From assembly GCF_024763615.1 (NCBI RefSeq), contig NC_077223.1, forward strand, positions 56,792,627-56,856,626: a DNA stretch of 64,000 bases. The letters are read 5' to 3'. Under the pieces are notes generated by a model. It did not search any database and had not been told where the DNA came from. It saw only the letters and a program-made list of their open reading frames with translations. Each line of letters starts with the position of its first letter. The first letter of the stretch is position 1. The position numbers were made by a program, and so were the translations under genes. Shown one piece after another: positions 14,039 through 25,800 of the stretch. This DNA comes from Phlebotomus papatasi (lineage: Eukaryota > Arthropoda > Insecta > Diptera > Psychodidae).

Positions 14039-15277
14039 ATACTTAATCGTAAATAGATTTTAACACATTTCTTATATTTATTTTACTTTGTATTGATATT
14101 TCAATCAAAAGTTTGTTTATTTAATATAACAATGAGTCATGCTTATCTTTTTTGTGCCAATCACTTCCTTTATCTACTAGAAAAATGTTTGTTATACCTT
14201 TTATGTTCCCGAAAAAAAATCCAAGTTATTTCCTTTACAGAGTTTTTGCATTGTTACCTACAACCCTCACTTTCCTGGAGACATCTATTTCCTTGGAATT
14301 TTGTCATCTTGTAACAAAGATTCAACATACATTTGTGTCTGTTTGGCAGTGTTGACCCATACTCAATAGAGCCATAAAATTCCTTTCGTTATGCTTAGAA
14401 GGTTCTGATGTCATCAACTTAAGCGCCACAGGATAACACTGGTAATACTAAAACTTACCTCTTTATTGAGATTTTTTCCATGTTCGAAAAGAACATGGCA
14501 AATTTACAGAATGAGTCGACGATTCTATCGGACAGGATTCCCAAAAATTTACTAATAAATTCAACAAGAAATTTGTTTGACAGGGCTGATATGTTTCCCT
14601 GTGACTATGCTACATTAAAATTCCTCAATCACGCATTTTGTATTCCATGAACTTCAAGAGGATGTACCACTCAGTTTTGTTGTTCTTTTCAACAGAAGAA
14701 TGACACTTTCCAAACGTGATGTTCATACAAATTTCCGATTATAATTTTGTTCTTTTACAACTGTCTCCTTCAAGTGTGATCTTCCGTCCCAAGTCCCAAG
14801 ACAGAAAGATATATCGTGCAAATGGAAAGAATTGTTTTGTGCGAACACTCATCTTTTGCTGGTTAGTGTTAATATAATGCACTTTTTTACACAAAGCGAA
14901 TTGTATTTTAATGCGTACAAGTGTGATGTGCCCACGGATTGGTAAAGTGGCGAAGGCAGCTCAGAAAAAAAGTCCTAAAACGTGAACAGACAACAAAGTT
15001 TTGTACATTCTTATTCATGAACAATTCCTTACCATATTTCTTCCCTAAACTTTGTTCATGTAACTATTTCCTGGATTTGACATTTTATGACTCAGAGAAA
15101 AATCTTTCAGTTTTTGGAAGAAAAAATATCCTAACTAAATCTTACGACTCCTCGTACGTGCTTACACATAATAAGTGGTCAAGCTAATATATCCTACTGA
15201 TTTGGAAAACCGTTGCGTCAAATTTTATTCTTTTTCAATTCGCCAGAGGATAATAAGAAAATGGGGAAAAAATAAAT
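14039..15277. other. AT-rich intergenic stretch
   Basis: No supported feature. ORFs at 14093-14355 and 14939-15187 have no recognisable domains. Confidence 0.35.
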
Positions 15278-15830
15278 GGTCAGTAAAAAGTCAAAAGTGA
15301 TCAGCAAAAAATTATTTTTTTTAATTCACTTGTAATTTTTTGCTCATAATTTTTTTTTATTTTTATTGTTCTTTTTTTAATTTTTGGCTGACCAATTTTT
15401 ATTTTTCACTGATCACTCTGTATTTTTTACTGACCATTTTTTTATTTAATTTTCTACTGATTATCTCGAATATTTCTACTGCTCGTTTTTAATTTTTTAC
15501 TGACCAAATTGAATATTTTTACTGCTCATTTTTAATTTTTTGCTGAACACTTTTTATTTTTTACTGATCACTTTTGTTTTATACTGATCATCTTTTACTT
15601 TTTACTGATCATGTTTTATTTTTTACTGACCACTTTTTATTTTTACTGATCGTGTTTCATTTTTTGCTGACCGCTTTTCGTTTTTAACTGACCGCTTTTA
15701 ATAAAGTACTTCTCCTTTTTAATTTTTTAATGCCCTATTTTAACTTTTTACTGATATTTTTTTTATTTTTTACTGATCTTTTCGAATTTTTTGCAGACCA
15801 AATTTGGCTTTTTACTGCTGTTTATTCAAT
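15278..15830. repeat. Degenerate TTTTTACTGATCA minisatellite
   Basis: More than twenty diverged units of about 20-24 bp, each carrying TACTGATCA or TACTGACCA followed by a T-rich spacer. The first units (15278-15325) run in the opposite orientation (GGTCAGTAAAAAG, GATCAGCAAAAAA) to the rest, so the array contains an orientation switch. Strong T/A strand asymmetry. Confidence 0.85.
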
Positions 15831-18083
15831 GCCTAAGAAAATTATTTAACAGATTTACAGCTGGTACATTTTTACTCATTTTTTTATTTTTAGTAGATTT
15901 AACAAATCTTTGAGAGCTCTTGTCATAGAGTCCAAACTCTTTCAGTCTTTTTGTTAGTGGTTTTGTGGTTGAAATTTAATGTCTTCACGAAAATCACCAT
16001 TAATACCGTGAAATCAACCTGGATGAGCTAAAAAAACGAACTTAGATTATCATTGTAGAATATTTGAAATTTTATTCATCCACTCATTCGTCTGGCACTG
16101 GATTTTAAACATTGTATTCCTTTTTTTTCTTTCCTGCAATAATCCAAACCATCCAAACTGAACTATCCATGGCATATTTCCGAAGAAATAGGTAAGAGCA
16201 AAAAATGGTGAAGATTTTTGTCGTCGTCTTTCTAAATTTATTGTCTGTACCATAAGAAGGAAACTGTTATCAGTTTTTAAAATCACATGCGATTTGTTTT
16301 CATTTTTGGTCTTCCCAAAACGTATATTAAGTTATCCGTGTCATGATCTTTATAACTCTATTTTGTCAGCAAAAAGTCCAGGCGGAAAGAAATTTTGACA
16401 ATATTGAGCAATCTATATAAACATTTCGTTTTCTTCTTTAACTTTTAGTTTAGTTTTTCAATCCTGAAATAAGAGTGAAGAGAGATTGAGAAAAGAAAAA
16501 GGTATAAGGGAAATAATTGGCTAAATAGTTTTGCTTTGAGATGTATAAGAATATAGACTCCTCGTCTTATGCAGCATTGGTGTCTTTCAAACAATGTTGA
16601 TGTATTTTTCTTCTTAAGTGATTTATTGGTCGTATTCTAAAACTTCAAGCTTAAAACACCTTTTAATGTGAAAGAAAATACATCAGCAGTAATTCTTTTA
16701 AATATTCACGGTAAATAATTATTAAAAAAAAAATTCACTCACATCAATCAATTACCGGTAATTCCTAAATGAACCTTGAAAATATTTTACCAATAATTGA
16801 AATCACTATACTCCACAACAAGTAAGCTTTAACGCATTATAAGGTATGGTGAGAAACTTTTAGACACCGAATTTTTCTTTTCAAATCTACAAAAATTCCA
16901 CCATTCAATTGGATGGCAATTTAAGTATTCATATTTAACGTTCACAGAAAAAAAGTATTTGAATTGCCAATATCTCACGGGGAACTGGAGGAAAACATTA
17001 ATAGTGCTGATATTAGCTAAACATATTTATCAAATATTTTCTTTTAATGTTTTTTTTTATTATGTATATACACATAACAGAAAGTCAAATGGTCGATTGG
17101 AAATAAAACCAAAAAAAAATCAATTGTAACATATTGCCATCAACAGAATGGTTCATAAGCAAAATAATCAATAATTTCCTTTGACAAGATTTTGAATAGC
17201 TAAGCAAAGCTGCACCCTGTGTAGTGAGTGGTTTGTACGTTGAATAGGAGAGTGTCAATGACGGTGTACCGATTGAAGACGAAAAGCGGGACGCCAGAGA
17301 TACTGGCTTTTGATGCTCATGATGAGAATTTTGTAATTCACCACAATTCAATTGAGTGATGTTGTGAATGCAATAAGCCGTGGAATGTCCATAAGAACCT
17401 ACATAGCGCGCCATTGATGTGCTCAAATGCAGGTATTGCGCAAGCATTAGATGAATATCATTGACTCTCGACTAATGTGTGTCTCTCAGTCGAAGCTAAG
17501 AGCGGCATCGAAAATCTAGGTAAAAGGTTGAGAAGCCAATACAACAAATTAATTGATATGCAGATCCATTGAGTTGGAAAAGTTTCGACAAAATTTTCAT
17601 GCACCATCGCCACATGGTTACATATCACACATACTAAAAGTGTCACCCACAGATAAACCATGTCTAGAGAAAATATTCCAACAAAAAAAAATCATTATCA
17701 ATCCCCCCCTGAAATGTTGTGCTGTGTTGTGTTTACGGCGGGAGATTCAGCTCTTTGTGAATTTACATAAATAAGGAATACTTTATAGCGCGACATGAAT
17801 GTGAATTTACTGGTTGGTTTCTTGATGCCAGGGCTCGCCAACGTGAACCAATGTGATCTCCCAAATGTGTTCTGGCTGTGAACGTTACGGGAAGTGCAGG
17901 AAATTATATGTTTCTCATACCTGAATACATACACACTTCGTACAATATTGATGATAGTGGCATAACTTAAATTTAAGTAACAATAATAGTAAATAAGAAA
18001 TTTTAGAAAATAAAAAAAAATTGTTGAATTCCAGCATTAGACGATTTTTCGTTGACCATTGTTTTTAGATACCGGTATAGAAC
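15831..18083. other. AT-rich intergenic stretch
   Basis: Minus-strand ORFs at 17085-17447 and 17458-17661 are the longest here but show no domain, no homologous copy and no convincing splice context. No other feature is supported. Confidence 0.35.
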
Positions 18084-18085
18084 TA

Positions 18086-18548
18086 GGGTAAGATGGGGTA
18101 ATTTGGAATCAAGTCTAATTTCGAAGTTTGAGATTTCTTTACAGTTCTACACTGAGAAAAAATTAGGGTGCGATTAACATTTTTTCCTCAGAACTTTAAC
18201 ACTTTTTAGGTGTAAAAATATATCAACATTTTTAAATGTTAATGTTATGCCTTTTAAGGGTAAAATTAACATGAAAAAGGGTAACTTTAACCCCCAATAC
18301 ACCTAAAAAGGGTAATATTTACATCGATTTTGGATCAATACTGCAAGGTAAAATTAACATTTCCTGAATGTTATTTTAACTTTTTCGGATTTCTCTCACT
18401 CAGTGTAGATGGCAAAATGAATTAAAAACGTAGTAGTACTCTCGAATGTGAAGTCTTGTACTTCATCGTGGTTTTCTTTTTTGTCTTTGACCATCTGAAA
18501 CAGTCGGAGAATCTCAAAATTCCAAAATACATGATTCCAAATTAACCC
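18086..18548. mobile_element. Family R element containing S1
   Basis: Left end GGGTAAGATGGGGTAATTTG and right end GATTCCAAATTAACCC give imperfect inverted termini (both arms contain TAATTTGGAATCA or its complement), flanked by TA. Element S1 is inserted inside. The right boundary could instead lie slightly further right. Confidence 0.5.
18150..18405 (+). mobile_element. Family S MITE, copy 1
   Basis: 256 bp with ends CACTGAG and CTCAGTG, flanked by TA (18148-18149, 18406-18407). Internally it is rich in GTTAA/TTAAC and TTTTAGGTGTAAAA motifs. A recognisable inverted copy lies at 39315-39567. Nested in element R. Confidence 0.75.
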
Positions 18549-18550
18549 TA

Positions 18551-19135
18551 AAGACGCTTCGTAAGTCACCCCGTCATACAAATAACCAACTGAAAATCTA
18601 GTTAAACCAACTCATCCAAAATATTCCCTAACCCATCCATGTTTTTCAAAAACCTGTTTTGTTCATTCTTGGATATATTTTAGATGTAGTCCAACTGAAA
18701 ATTTCGTGCTAAGACACCATTCACCGGGTATATGGCCACTTTGAATTATTCAAGGCTAAACGTCCTTTTACTTTTAAAACATTAATGAGTTGTTTTTAAA
18801 AAAAAATGAGTTGTTTTCAAATTAAACCAAAAAACAATCTCCATTTCATGTCACATTAAGCTTTTCATTTTAATTGTTAAATTTTAATTTGACTGTTAAA
18901 TTTAACTAATTTTTATTGAAATTAATAAAATAATGACTAAAAAATCAAAGCTTGCAATATCTAATTCCTGAAATCACACTCAAAATCAATAAAAACATCT
19001 AAACTTTTAAGATATTATTGATTTTAGGTTATAAATAATCAATCTACTATAGTATTAATATTAATAAATAATATAGATGGTTGCACAACATTCCATGGAG
19101 GGACTTAGGCTTTTTTTTAAATTCGGAACATCCAT
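18551..19135. other. AT-rich intergenic stretch
   Basis: No feature could be supported. Confidence 0.4.
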
Positions 19136-19137
19136 TA

Positions 19138-20602
19138 GGGGGAGGCTTTGATCGTTCGCACATACGCTACCTTCAGACACTTCATATTTCTCCCATATTC
19201 CTTTATGAATCTCACATATGGCTATATATTGTAATAGCTAACCTTAAATCCCATCTTTCCTGAAAAAATTGAGAGTCTAATCCTTTTTTCCTAGTTTCAG
19301 GAAACAAAAAATAAAAACAGGTCCAAAACTGTAATTTTGCTGTGCAATATTTCATACGATTGTGCAGAATTAATATCACTTTTCTGAAAAACTACTATCA
19401 CAAAGGGTAGAAGGGTTATTAGGAATCAGATTTATGTAAAAATCTTTTAGGCTGAACAGGCACTTTTTGTGGGTGGAACAAAATTCACAAACTTGACTCA
19501 GATTCATCGATCGCACATAGAAGACTGCTTCTTTCAGATATTTTCCAGGAAACTTCATTTTAGATACGATCCCTCATATTCACATCTATTGTAATCTACC
19601 GATTTGATCCACCACTAAAAAGGAAAACTTAAAAATCGTAAAGTTGATAAACAAGAAGTAATTTGACTCAAATAGGCTGCAGTTGAGTAATTATTAAGCA
19701 ATTTTGCATTTCTTTGATATAAAAATATTTTTCAAGCTTGCACAAACTGAATGTGCAATGAAAGAATCACATCTGCAATAAGCTCATACAGTTTACAACT
19801 GGTTTTTTGACATCTTTGACATAACCTCACTATTGTGTTGTTTTGCATGACAAAGAAAAGAAATTGTCCGTGAGAAGCTGTTTTGTGAAAATTTTAGCTT
19901 GTTCACCTGCTGAAGCTCAATATCTGTGCTAAATCCCGATTCCTGCAGATGCAGGAACAGAGAAATCTTCAATGATGCGCATTCAAACGTTTTTGTGCAT
20001 ATCCGGCTCCGTGGAGGAATGGTGGAATCTTGTGTGGTCTTCTCGCTTGCAGAGTTTTAGTCAATTTTTAGCTTTAAAAACTTATTGATTCGTGTAAATT
20101 TGGTGATATTTGGACTTTTTAAGAAAGTATTCATCAGATTTAACCGTTTCCGGAGTGAAATTCTCGTAGAACCAATCAAAAAAATGGTTTTTAATGTCAA
20201 TAAAACATCTCTCAGAAAAGTTCCAAAAAAGTGATATTAAAATGTTTTATTCTATATAAAAATGGTTTAATCAAGTAGATTAGAGTTCCCTTTAAACAAT
20301 GATGTGCAACTTTTAGTGTCCGGTGCAAAATTTACGGTGAAAATGGGATGTTCAATGATGGCGTGAATCGTGTGCGATAATAGAAACTTGATTCATCTAT
20401 CGGATAAATCGCCATTAAATTTTCATTTTCCTCTGGAGGAAAATCTAAGGATTTCCTGGGATTTTGTTTGGTGGGATTATGAACTTTATAAGTAAGACAT
20501 TTTTTTGGCATAGTTGGAGAATCCATACGGTTTGCATGGTAGTCAGAAAAAATCACTGAACTTGAACATCATTTTTGTATGCGAAAGTTCAAAGCCTCCC
20601 CC
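19138..20602 (-). mobile_element. Family A element, copy 2 (inverted)
   Basis: 1465 bp, reverse-oriented copy of 8933-10399, with TA on both sides (19136-19137, 20603-20604). Its right end abuts the AT-rich tail of a SINE, so it probably inserted there. The two copies form a 1.46-kb inverted pair with an 8.7-kb spacer. Confidence 0.85.
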
Positions 20603-20604
20603 TA

Positions 20605-20786
20605 TTATTTTTTATCCAGGGATGATGATGTCAGTCCCATGTCCCACGGAGTCAAGTGCAATGAAGCTCACTAGATGCAATTCGAACACCTTTAACGCCA
20701 GAAAAATTCCTGGTGACCTAAAGAGGATTCGAACCCGGGACGCTTGTATTATAGAGCGAGTGCTCTACCACTTGACCCAATGAGGC
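20605..20786 (-). mobile_element. tRNA-derived SINE
   Basis: On the minus strand the head (20786 down to 20712) is tRNA-like. An A-box-like segment lies at 20768-20779 and a B box GGTTCGAATCC at 20725-20735. The T and acceptor stems do not pair properly, so it is not a functional tRNA. A unique body of about 100 bp follows, ending in an ATAAAAAATAA tail at 20605-20615. This head-body-A-rich-tail order is that of a tRNA-derived SINE transcribed by RNA polymerase III. Confidence 0.7.
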
Positions 20787-20976
20787 GTGAAATTTCCAAA
20801 AAGTCTGTGAACTATCTCGGTCCCCATATTATTAAATTACATCATGATAGTGCTCACTTCCGTTTAAAAATATCAAGAGAAAATTCCTATTTTTAATGTA
20901 CCCTAATTCAAACAATATCCTATTCGTGTTCAAAATAGTTCTTTTAAAATGTTGCGCTCAGCAGACCTGTAAGATA

Positions 20977-21708
20977 GCGTAAATGTGCTAATTCAAAACC
21001 ATTTCCAGACTCTTTAACTTTGACAGAAGATTCAACACATTAAGTTTATATTTTTCTGAAGAGAATTACATAAATTTGCTCCTTGACTCTTCTAGAATGT
21101 TACTGTTTAGTGAAAATTCTTTAGATATAATTTGAAAACTTCTTAAATACAAGAAAAATACGCGAGCGTAAAATGCTTCTATTGGAAACAAATTAATCCA
21201 AATAGAGACAAGGGGAAGTTTCTAATTGGAGACAAACAGTGTACCTTGTTGTTGTACAAACCTTGTTGAGTTGCTCTTGAGCGCAGGATTTTTTCTTATT
21301 CTTGGTATTTTCTCCTTTCTCATTTAAAACAATAAGAAAATCTCTCCAAAATATCATATTTCCGGGATTTCCTATTGAAGCATTTGCAGACACTTCAGAA
21401 AAACTGTTTTTGTTCACGAAATAGGGAATTATTTCATTAGAAAAATTCACGTACCGTTAACAATAAAAATTCTTTGGTGAAAAGGTACACTTTTAATTTT
21501 TCTGAGAAATTAACAAATTAAAATTTGTGAATATGAATGGATTTTCGCTTTATTTGAAGCAAAATTAACTAAATAATGAAACTGTGGTATAGTAAATTAA
21601 TAAATATAATAATTCAGTACTGTATTTATCGTGAAAACAATTATGTTTCCATTTGGAGTAGCGAAAAAATTCCATTTGGAGCAGGTTTTGAATTAGCTTA
21701 ATTTACCC
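20977..21708 (-). mobile_element. Family W element, copy 2 (inverted)
   Basis: 732 bp, reverse-oriented copy of 7495-8358 with internal deletions. Ends are GCGTAAATGTGCTAATTC and GAATTAGCTTAATTTACCC, flanked by TA (20975-20976, 21709-21710). Its right edge is only about 160 bp upstream of the proposed CLCA transcription start. Confidence 0.75.
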
Positions 21709-21840
21709 TATAAATAATCATTTTAGAGATTTGTTTTTGTGAATCAAAATCAGAATTTGCATTTTTGATCTTTTTTAGGCTAAGTGTGTTGTGTCGTTAT
21801 ATTGGCAATGTGCGGTACTGTGACTTCCCCAACGAATACA

Positions 21841-21876
21841 TATATACAATCCACCCGCGCCTCTTGAACTCAGTGA
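21841..21876 (+). promoter_or_regulatory. Candidate CLCA core promoter (TATA box plus initiator)
   Basis: TATATACA starts at 21841 and an initiator-like CTCAGTG places +1 on the A at 21872, so the TATA box sits at -31, the optimal insect spacing. No DPE is seen at +28. It lies 0.79 kb upstream of the CLCA start codon on the same strand. The start site is inferred, not shown. Confidence 0.45.
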
Positions 21877-22658
21877 AGAATGGTAAAAAAAAACGAGGCA
21901 GCTCTTCCAAGTCGTGACTTCACATCTACACTCACAAGAGAAGCGACCCAGAGCCGGTACATTTGGTGCTTCGTGCTCCTCACCGTCTATTCATTCGGTT
22001 CCGTTCCGTGGTCACGGCAAGTCGTATTTGTTGCCACTGAATCATTCCACATAAGCATTTTGTTCGTAGTACAAGAGAACTTTTCATTGAGGAATCCCTC
22101 AGGATTTTCTAACTAGTGGTATAAGTCCAGTGTTCATTGTGAGGATTCTCAGCTCAAGTGACTCACAAGTGATCTCATAAACAGACAATATAAGTGTGTA
22201 TTTTTTTGTGGTTAAATACCAAATAAGGGTTTCTCATTTCCGATATTTTACACCTGTCTACAATCTACCGCCACTTTTTCAGTAATGTGTCTCAGCGTTG
22301 GAAAAATTTAAAGAGCGGAAGGTGGCTATTGGTGCGTGACATTGCATTCAGAGTTTTCACAAAATAACGACAAAAATACAAAAAAAAAAAATAACAATAT
22401 GTGTTTAAATGTTTGTTGAATCAATAATTTCTTGTCGTGCTACATACATAATGTGAATTTCAGATTAACATTTTCCAAACTCTATTGTTGTTCATGACCC
22501 CATCGCCATAGTAACATTGATGATGTCGACGAATTACTTGTGAAAAAGAACAAAAACACCAAGGAAAAATTTATTGGCAAATTAGAAACCATAAACACAC
22601 ATAGAAAATCTCGAAAAACTAACTCTTGAACTTTTAAACAGACTGACAGTGTTGCAAA
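21872..22658 (+). other. Putative CLCA 5' untranslated region
   Basis: Lies between the candidate +1 and the CLCA ATG. It contains an upstream ORF of 78 codons starting at 21880, only nine bases into the proposed transcript. That ORF would impede scanning unless skipped or spliced out, so either the ORF is regulatory or part of this stretch is an unrecognised 5' intron. Confidence 0.35.
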
Positions 22659-22811
22659 ATGTTCAAAGTACTGATAGTATTTATCACAGTGATAAACTTT
22701 TGGCCATCCCTCGGTATAACCATCACAAAATCAGCCTATCGGGATGTTGTGGTGAAGATTGAGGAATCAGTTACTCGGGAGGAGTGCGTAACAATTCTCA
22801 CGGAATTGGAG
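22659..22811 (+). CDS. CLCA: CLCA exon 1 (signal peptide and start of N-CLCA domain)
   Basis: ATG in CAAAATG context; 51 codons ending TTGGAG before the donor GTAATG (phase 0). It encodes a hydrophobic leader (residues 4-19) and then SAYRDVVVKIEESV, matching the typical start of the mature N-CLCA domain. It is too short to stand out as an ORF. It was chosen because it is the only upstream segment supplying a signal peptide and the missing domain start in phase with exon 2. Confidence 0.8.
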
Positions 22812-25800
22812 GTAATGTGAACATTTTAGTCGATAACCTAATTTTCATTATATAATTGATGAATAACGTCAAATTAATGAAATTTAATTACAAGTGAGAA
22901 TGAAAATTGATTAATTATTATTTATTGCTGATTGGCTGAATTTAGCATTATAACCAAATTATTTTATCAGTTTCAATTGAATTTTATTGTCCATCCCTGT
23001 TTTAAGATCATACCCTACCACCTCCATCTGACCATCGTCGTCACATAACAATGGATGTTGGCTTTAAGAAATAAAATCAGTAATTGACCTAGAATCTATT
23101 ACAAATTTTAATTTGGTAAAATATTTTGGAATAGAATAACATTTAAGAGATACATTGTGTGATTTCTACCAAAATCTAAAAATGTAGTCCGCATTGTTTT
23201 TAGTAAGAAATTTCTTTAAGTGTTTTGTTTAAGAAATTATCTCACGATGAAGCTATTTGCACATCACAATTAGAAGTTGTATAACTTCTTGTTTAGGTAA
23301 ATTTTGGATAAATTGAAAAACATTTTGATCGTCAGTTACTTTACGACAAAATATTTATCATTTACTTTAACATGATACCGTTCATTATTTTGTTAAGCTA
23401 TGTAATCTAAATCATACGTTATGAAATTTCACTATGCATGTTTCCATCAATTAAACTGTGCATTTGCTATAGTGGCACATAACATCAAAAAGTCATCATC
23501 CACTCAATTCCTAGAGATTTTTTTCTGCAGACACACTACAATTTTTTGAGGTAAAAATTACCAAAGTAGCGCATTTTCTTATTGTCATTTAGAAAAGAAC
23601 GGAAACTGCCAAAGTACAAATTATCAATCAAGAAAAAGAAATTAATGCTCCATTTGTGGAGTGTCGTGAGCTCGTGGGTCGCTTTTTTCATCCATTCTTG
23701 ATAAATGCGAATAAAAAAGCTCGGATATGAATTGACTTTTGTATGGTTTTTTTTTTGTATTGTTCATAGTTCAAGGTACAATTGTTAAAAAAAGCCCGTG
23801 TTTGTTCAAAAAGAACTATAATTTACATTTGTATGGCTCATGCACATTGTTCTTAGGAAAGGTAAAACAAAAAGATCGTCTCTCGTATCAATTATGTCGC
23901 TACGGCAAACAGTTAATATTTTGAGCATCAGTGAATAGAAGAATCGAGTCTTGATCGCGCGATATGCTCTAATAATGATTGGAAACTCCTATCGCTGCTT
24001 CGCCCTCAAAATGCCACCGTAGTCTCTTTGGTAGTTTCTTTGCGCAGAGACACTCAACAAGAATATGAATTCTGGTGGGATCACCAACAATTTAAACCAA
24101 AGAATTTCTTCCTCTTGCCTAATAACCATAACAATATTAAATTTATGTGTATTCATTTTGCAAGTCTCAAGCTATAATTACGTTAACTTTAATACATAGA
24201 TATCTTGCAAAGTCACTTTTCAAAATAATATTTTTATGGAAAAGTGATTTTCATATTTGGTTAATGTTGTTATGGAAAACAACTGCTTTTTAGTCATCGT
24301 CTCTTCTCCATATTTATTGTAAGATTAACCAGCAAAAATGATGCTTTGAGCCACAGCACTGGAGTTTAGCATCGAGGAAACTTTCACTGAAATTGTCTAA
24401 TTGGGAAAATTTGATGCTATTAATTTTAAAATCTTCACATAGTGTATTATGAAATATCGTGATCACTGAGAGAAGTTGAATTGGGCATATTTTACAATTG
24501 CATAGCCGAGGGCACATAAACTATCGGATAAAATTAGCATAGAAAAATGTAGGATCATTAAATCCTAGTCTAACCAAAAAATGTTTGCAATTATCCTCGC
24601 CGTTTTCTAGACATTAGTCTTATAGAATTATAACACCATCACCACTATCAGAACTTCTGCAGATTTGGGGAAGACGATTGACGCGAATAGGAGTTATAGT
24701 GCTAATCAAAGAATTACCATCGAGTTTTTCTTACCAGTAGACCATTTTAAAGTTCGATCATGTGTAGGCTTAGATCCTTGCGTATACAATCTGAAATTAA
24801 CCCCAGATTTTATCCACATTATATTTTTAATTAAAAACTTTTATTCATTTTCGTCAATATAGGGTAAGTGTACCAAATTCTGGCCAGCTTGCAATTCCGA
24901 CCACCTTTCTTGTTCCTCAACTTTCCATGGATTTTTAGTTTTTACATACTCTAGAGATTATACAATGCAAAAGAATAACAAAAAATTTAGCTTCGACAAA
25001 CGAGATGACGCGAAAAAGGCATTGGAAGAATTCCCGAAGGGCAAGGAACTATGAGAATGAAGGTGGCCGAAATAGGGTACAAAAGCTATGACTACATTTT
25101 TATTCATTTTAAAATCTACTAAGAATGATTTTAAAGTAAAGGGACAGATAATCCTAACCGGCTTATGTAGGTGAGATTCTTAACGTGAGCTAGCTCGGAG
25201 TGCATGCAAATTCGATTTAGAGCTGAAGTTGGGAGACGCCATTCAGTTATCTTGAATCAAATTCGTGAAATTATGCAAATTTTGTATTTAAACCAAAATA
25301 TCAAGGATTTGGATGAACTGGCAGAAAAGTGATATATGGGTGAAATGTAGACCAGAATGTTCTCTATAATTTTCCCATAGAACATGATCTCATCGATTAC
25401 TCAGAAGCCAAGATAAGCGAGGTTTTTTTGTTCCTTACCTCGTTTTTTCATCCAGAGTGCCCCAAGTAGTCATTTGTTGAGCTTCAACTATTTCAAAGAA
25501 TTGTTGTATTTTGTGGGACTTTCCATTTAAACCATATTTTAAGTGTCTTGGTGGAGTAGAGGCAGTCAAATTGGCATCTGAGTGATTTCAAAGCGTTTTT
25601 ATGGGAAAAATCATTTTTTTCACACTTAAACGGCAAAATCGGAGTGATAGCGTAGTCTGAGCGGAAAATGATGTATGGACGAAATGTAGAGACAAATGTG
25701 TTCTACAATTGTGTCGAAGTAATCATCAAAATCGGTTTAGCGACAGTCGAGATAATTGAGGTTATGTGATATTGAAATTGGTTTTTCGACTGTGGCGCCT

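Noticed and set aside
17085..17447. 120-codon minus-strand ORF
   Set aside because: No domain, low-complexity Ser/Leu/Thr content and no supporting signals; in AT-rich DNA such a frame can arise by chance.
20712..20786. Functional tRNA gene on the minus strand
   Set aside because: A and B boxes are present but the acceptor and T stems do not pair and a SINE-like body and A-rich tail follow, so it is called a tRNA-derived SINE.
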